Shown here: positions 60,529 through 64,000 of the stretch, in pieces
How the letters are laid out: each line of letters begins with the position of its first letter
Numbering within the stretch: position 1 is the stretch's first letter
NCBI GenBank assembly: GCA_029550525.1
Contig: JAKPHF010000064.1
Span: 248,001-312,000, forward strand
Length of the DNA stretch: 64,000 nucleotides
From: Planctomycetota bacterium
GTDB taxonomy: Bacteria; Planctomycetota; Phycisphaerae; UBA1845; PWPN01
Reading direction: 5' to 3'
Translations under genes and position numbers: made by a program
The notes under the pieces: generated by a model
Seen by the model: the letters and a program-made list of their open reading frames with translations, nothing else
Database searches by the model: none
Told to the model about the DNA's origin: nothing

Positions 60529-63500
60529 ATGTGGCTTTCGAGCGCGCCTCTCTCTTTGGTTTTTCGCCGGACGCGCCAAGGGCCGGAAAATATGTGTCTG
60601 CGAGAATCGGGAACCACACGAAGTTCGATCAGATGGCCGCTGCGGCTTCCGCGCCCGTGGGCCCTTCTGCTGGTCGTGTTTGCGCCCGCGTGCCTTCCGC
60701 AGGTCGAGGAACTCACGATCAACGTGGAAGCCGACCGCGTCAGAATCAGTGCACCGGACACCTCCAGTCGTGACGATCAACTCACCGCTGTTCACTCGAA
60801 CATCACCGGCGGCCTCGAGCCGTACACCATCCGGTGGGTCGTCAAGGACCCCATGGGGCAGAATCGAACCGAGTTGCTTGACGATCCCCACTCGCCGGAT
60901 CCCGTATTTCGACCCGGTCCTCTTATCGGACCGTACCTGCTGGTTTGCACCGTCACGGACTCGCGACTGACCATCGTCAGCGATTCGACCATCATCTACG
61001 TCAGCCAGGATCTGAGCCTCACGCTTAGCGTCGATCGCAAGGAGGTACCCAACGGCGGAGGGCCCAACGGCCAGATAAATGTCACCAGCGAGGTCTGGGG
61101 TGGCGCCGCGCCTTACACCTACGAGTGGAGCGTTACCGGACCCGATGGCGAGCCGAGCAACGAGCGCCTCTCCGGCGATGCTCACGCCACCCGCTTGTTC
61201 ACCAGCGGGTACGAGCTGGGAACCTACCGGATCACCTGTAAGGTCATCGACGCCACTGGGGCGATCGCGGTGCAGACGACCGAGGTCATCGTCAACCATC
61301 TGCTGTCGATCAACGTGTCTTCCGACCGGCCAATGGTCGTACCCGGAGGCGGGGCTTCCGGACGCGCGAAGCTCGAGGCCGAGGTGTCCGGCGGCAAGGC
61401 ACCGTATACCTACTCGTGGGTTGTGTTGGGGCCGGACGGTAAAGAGGGCGATTGGCTCGACGACCCGACTATCGTGAATCCGCAGTTCACGAGTCCTTCC
61501 CAGCCCGGTACCTACCGCGTGATGTGCACCGCCGTCGATGCCCGCGGGCAGCAAGTGGTCGGCTCCATGCTGATCGTGGTCAGCCAGCAGTTGTCGGTGA
61601 GCGTGCTTACGAATCGGCAGCGCGTCTCACCCGACGGCGGCGTTAGCGGCAGGGCGTTGCTTTCGGCCCTGGTCACCGGCGGAGCCGCGCCGTGCACGTA
61701 TCACTGGACGGTGCTGGACGCGCTGGGCAACGACGCCTCCGACCTGATCGACAACGCCAACATCGCCAATCCGACGTTCACCAGTAGCGGTGTTCCCGGT
61801 ACGTATCAGTTCATCTGTCGCGTGACCGACTCCGTGGGCCAGATCGCTACTGATTCGCTCGAAATCTCCGTGGGCCAACAGGTGGTCGCCAGCTTGACTG
61901 TGACGTCCTCTCGATCGGCGGCTGAGGGCGGCTCCATCGGCTCGAACTCCGAGTGGGTGGCCAGCGGCGGTGGGCCCAACGGCCAGGCCACCATCACCGC
62001 CGAAGCGATCGGTGGCACGCCTCCCTACACTTACTTCTGGACCATCGTCGGACCCGACGGTAATCCCGCCGACGACCGGCTTAGCGTCGCCTCGCCCAAG
62101 AGTCGCTTCTTCCACAGTTCCAACGTGCTCGGCACGTACCGGGTCACCTGCACGATCACCGACGCTACGGGCATGGCTTCGAGCGACTCGGTCAAGATCG
62201 CCGTCTACAGTCACCTGAGTCTCGAACTGATCACTAATCGCTACCAGCTGCCCGCGTACGGCGGGCCCGACGGCAGCTGCCAACTCCAGGCGGTGACCGT
62301 CGGTGGTACCGCGCCCTTCACGTACGACTGGTCAGTCACTGCGGCCGACGGGACGATGGACAATTCAATGCTCGACGATCCGCATCGCGCCGATCCGACG
62401 TTCACCAGCGGTCTTATGAGCGGTATCCATCGGATCAAGTGCGTCGTGCGCGATTCGCTGGGCCAGACTGCCGAGGGCACACTGCTGTTGACCATCGGTC
62501 AGCCCGTCACGCTGGACGTCAGATGCGATCACACGGACGTGCTTGCCGGCGGAGGCCAGGCAAAGTTGGAGGCGGATGCCCGCGGTGGAATCCCACCTTA
62601 CCGGTACCAGTGGACGGTGACCAATCCGCAGGGCGACGTGGAAAACGAGCGGCTGGACGATACCGAGATCGCCAACCCGACGTTCACCAGCTCGCTGACC
62701 ACCGGCACGTACAACTTCACCTGTATGGTGACGGATTCCGCCGGCTACGTTGCGGTCCTTTCGACCAACCTCGTGGTGGGCGGCGGCCTCGACCAGGGGC
62801 TGTCGGTCTCGATCTCCAGCGACCGGCAGGGATTGCCCGCGTCCGGTGGCCAGGCGGCGCTGTTTGCCGCGGTGCTGGGCGGCGTGCCTCCGGTGAGCTT
62901 CGAGTGGGTGGTGGAGGGGCCGGATGGTGATGTCACCGCCACCGCGCTGGACAATGCCACCATTACAACACCGATCTTCACCGCGCCGGCCACGCCGGGC
63001 ACGTATCGGATCAGATGCTCGGTGCTGGATTCGGTGCTCAAGCGATTCACGGACACGCTGCACATCTACGTGGGCATGCCGCTCACGCTGGATGTGGCGA
63101 CTGAGAAATCGAGCCTTCCGACGGCGGGCGAGCAGACCATACTGACCGCAACGCCGCACGGCGGCGAGTCTCCCTATACGTATGCCTGGACGGCTGTGGA
63201 TCCGGGCGGGAACGACGCCGCAGCCGCGTTGAGCGATGCGACTATTGCCACTCCGACGTTCACCGCGCCGGCGACGCCGGGTACGTACCAGTTTACCTGC
63301 ACGGTCACGGACGCGGCGGGCGCGACGGCCATCTCGTCCGTTCAGGTCTACGTGGGCATGTCGCTGTCGGTCGATGTGACCACCGTCAAGCAGAGCCTGC
63401 CGAGTGGTCAGACGACGGCCATGAATGCGGCTGCGCAAGGCGGACTTCCCGCCTACACCTACGCGTGGACGGTGCTGGATCCGAGCGGAACGGACGTCGC

Positions 63501-64000
63501 CGCGACGGTGTTGAGCGGGGTCGACGTGGCTGCCCCGCTGTTCACCGCGCCCGCGGCGGCCGGCACGTACCGCGTGACCTGCACCGTGGCCGATTCGGCC
63601 AATGAAACTGCCGTCCAGTCGGTACACGTTCACGTGGGCATGCCGCTCACGCTGGACGTTCGCACCGACCAGCTCGGCATTCCGGCCACGGGTGGCCAGG
63701 CCATATTGACCGCGACGGCCAACGGCGGCGTGTCGCCGTACACCTACGCCTGGACGGCTGCCGATCCCAACAACGACGATGCGGCTGCTGCGCTGGACGA
63801 CCTGAGCATCGCTGCGCCGACGTTCACCGCGCCGGTGACGCCCGGCACGTACTGGTTCACCTGTACGGTCACCGATGCTGCCGGCACGACTGCGATGGGG
63901 TCCGTCCAGGTCTACGTGGGCATGAATCTGTCGCTCGACGTGACCGCGACCCGCCAGAGCCTGCCTTCCGGTCAGACCAGCGAATTGAGCGCGTCGGCCC
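60529..64000 (+). CDS. Large exported PKD/Ig-like repeat protein (5' part, runs off the window)
   Basis: Open from an ATG at 60529 (alternative 60592) to the window end, at least 1157 aa. A signal or lipoprotein-type signal sits at RLPRPWALLLVVFAPACLPQ. About twelve repeats of ~94 residues follow, each with LSxDVxxxRxxLPxGG, a GGxxPYTYxWTVxxPxG strand, a TFTAPxxPGTYxxxCTVTDAxG strand and a linking strand (VQVYVGM). This is the layout of PKD/Ig-like adhesion or spacer domains. The first repeat is degenerate. The last four units start at 63070, 63352, 63634 and 63916, exactly 282 bp apart. No catalytic domain is visible so far. Confidence 0.85.
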   Translation, partial: MWLSSAPLSLVFRRTRQGPENMCLRESGTTRSSIRWPLRLPRPWALLLVVFAPACLPQVEELTINVEADRVRISAPDTSSRDDQLTAVHSNITGGLEPYTIRWVVKDPMGQNRTELLDDPHSPDPVFRPGPLIGPYLLVCTVTDSRLTIVSDSTIIYVSQDLSLTLSVDRKEVPNGGGPNGQINVTSEVWGGAAPYTYEWSVTGPDGEPSNERLSGDAHATRLFTSGYELGTYRITCKVIDATGAIAVQTTEVIVNHLLSINVSSDRPMVVPGGGASGRAKLEAEVSGGKAPYTYSWVVLGPDGKEGDWLDDPTIVNPQFTSPSQPGTYRVMCTAVDARGQQVVGSMLIVVSQQLSVSVLTNRQRVSPDGGVSGRALLSALVTGGAAPCTYHWTVLDALGNDASDLIDNANIANPTFTSSGVPGTYQFICRVTDSVGQIATDSLEISVGQQVVASLTVTSSRSAAEGGSIGSNSEWVASGGGPNGQATITAEAIGGTPPYTYFWTIVGPDGNPADDRLSVASPKSRFFHSSNVLGTYRVTCTITDATGMASSDSVKIAVYSHLSLELITNRYQLPAYGGPDGSCQLQAVTVGGTAPFTYDWSVTAADGTMDNSMLDDPHRADPTFTSGLMSGIHRIKCVVRDSLGQTAEGTLLLTIGQPVTLDVRCDHTDVLAGGGQAKLEADARGGIPPYRYQWTVTNPQGDVENERLDDTEIANPTFTSSLTTGTYNFTCMVTDSAGYVAVLSTNLVVGGGLDQGLSVSISSDRQGLPASGGQAALFAAVLGGVPPVSFEWVVEGPDGDVTATALDNATITTPIFTAPATPGTYRIRCSVLDSVLKRFTDTLHIYVGMPLTLDVATEKSSLPTAGEQTILTATPHGGESPYTYAWTAVDPGGNDAAAALSDATIATPTFTAPATPGTYQFTCTVTDAAGATAISSVQVYVGMSLSVDVTTVKQSLPSGQTTAMNAAAQGGLPAYTYAWTVLDPSGTDVAATVLSGVDVAAPLFTAPAAAGTYRVTCTVADSANETAVQSVHVHVGMPLTLDVRTDQLGIPATGGQAILTATANGGVSPYTYAWTAADPNNDDAAAALDDLSIAAPTFTAPVTPGTYWFTCTVTDAAGTTAMGSVQVYVGMNLSLDVTATRQSLPSGQTSELSASA

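Noticed and set aside
60284-60970. 228-aa + frame before the surface protein
   Set aside because: It overlaps the N-terminus of the repeat protein in another frame, and its sequence is unstructured Arg/Ser/Pro-rich.
62365-63633. 422-aa reverse frame in the repeat protein region
   Set aside because: Its own repeats simply mirror the PKD-like repeats on the + strand, where PYTYxWTV strands are clearly protein-like.

Overview
The window is 64 kb of high-GC bacterial chromosome with long, variable intergenic spacers. Gene content points to a Planctomycetota bacterium, probably of the Phycisphaerae or a neighbouring class. Supporting signs are a GH25 lysozyme with an Ig-like domain and a dockerin-type tail, a Tat-exported Gfo/Idh/MocA oxidoreductase, a secreted GH99/WbsX-like protein, several GT39-type membrane proteins, small RHH-type proteins, GxxExxY and four-helix-bundle genes, and many short repeats between genes. 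LptD, a heptosyltransferase-type GT9 and glutamate racemase indicate a diderm cell with peptidoglycan. No rRNA, tRNA, CRISPR array or intact transposase was seen. The assignment is inferred from gene content only.

Layout. 0-3.3 kb: the end of a sulfotransferase-like gene, two small unknown genes, a decayed GxxExxY remnant and an orphan chemoreceptor. 3.7-12.4 kb: rmuC, then a reverse-strand run hsp20-lon-GH99-like, and a membrane glycosyltransferase. 12.7-22.2 kb: an MscS-type channel, a DUF255 thioredoxin-fold protein, an exported orphan overlapping a glmM-type mutase, then tyrS with two small conserved genes. 22.8-27.0 kb: a Cys/His lipoprotein divergent from rhaA, then rhaT; a small GxxExxY pseudogene bounded by 31-bp inverted repeats lies between rhaA and rhaT. 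27.5-36.3 kb: GT9 and GT39 glycosyltransferases, the GH25 lysozyme and a YfhO-like membrane protein. 36.5-41.8 kb: an HtrA/DegP protease and LptD. 42-48 kb: oxidoreductase, esterase, double-GNAT, sodium symporter and PIG-L protein. 48-53.5 kb: GT39, DUF2721, a CBM9-like protein, and an alpha-toroid/formyltransferase pair. 53.6-60.2 kb: HEAT lipoprotein, murI, cupin, a four-helix-bundle pseudogene bounded by inverted heptamer repeats, a sugar isomerase/epimerase and an HgdB-like protein. 60.5-64 kb: the start of a large repeat-domain surface protein that runs off the window.

How the genes fit together. Three themes dominate: envelope construction (lptD, glycosyltransferases, YfhO-like, mscS, murI, glmM), use of plant or algal sugars (rhaA-rhaT, WbsX/GH99-like, Gfo/Idh/MocA, epimerase, cupin), and protein quality control (hsp20-lon, htrA, DUF255).

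The least ordinary feature is the repeat layer. At least ten intergenic loci are short tandem arrays with 7-bp units, three are arrays with 8-bp units, and several hairpin families recur. Two tiny protein genes (GxxExxY and four-helix bundle), both now pseudogenes, are each enclosed by inverted copies of such repeats. This suggests a small repeat-bounded type of mobile cassette.
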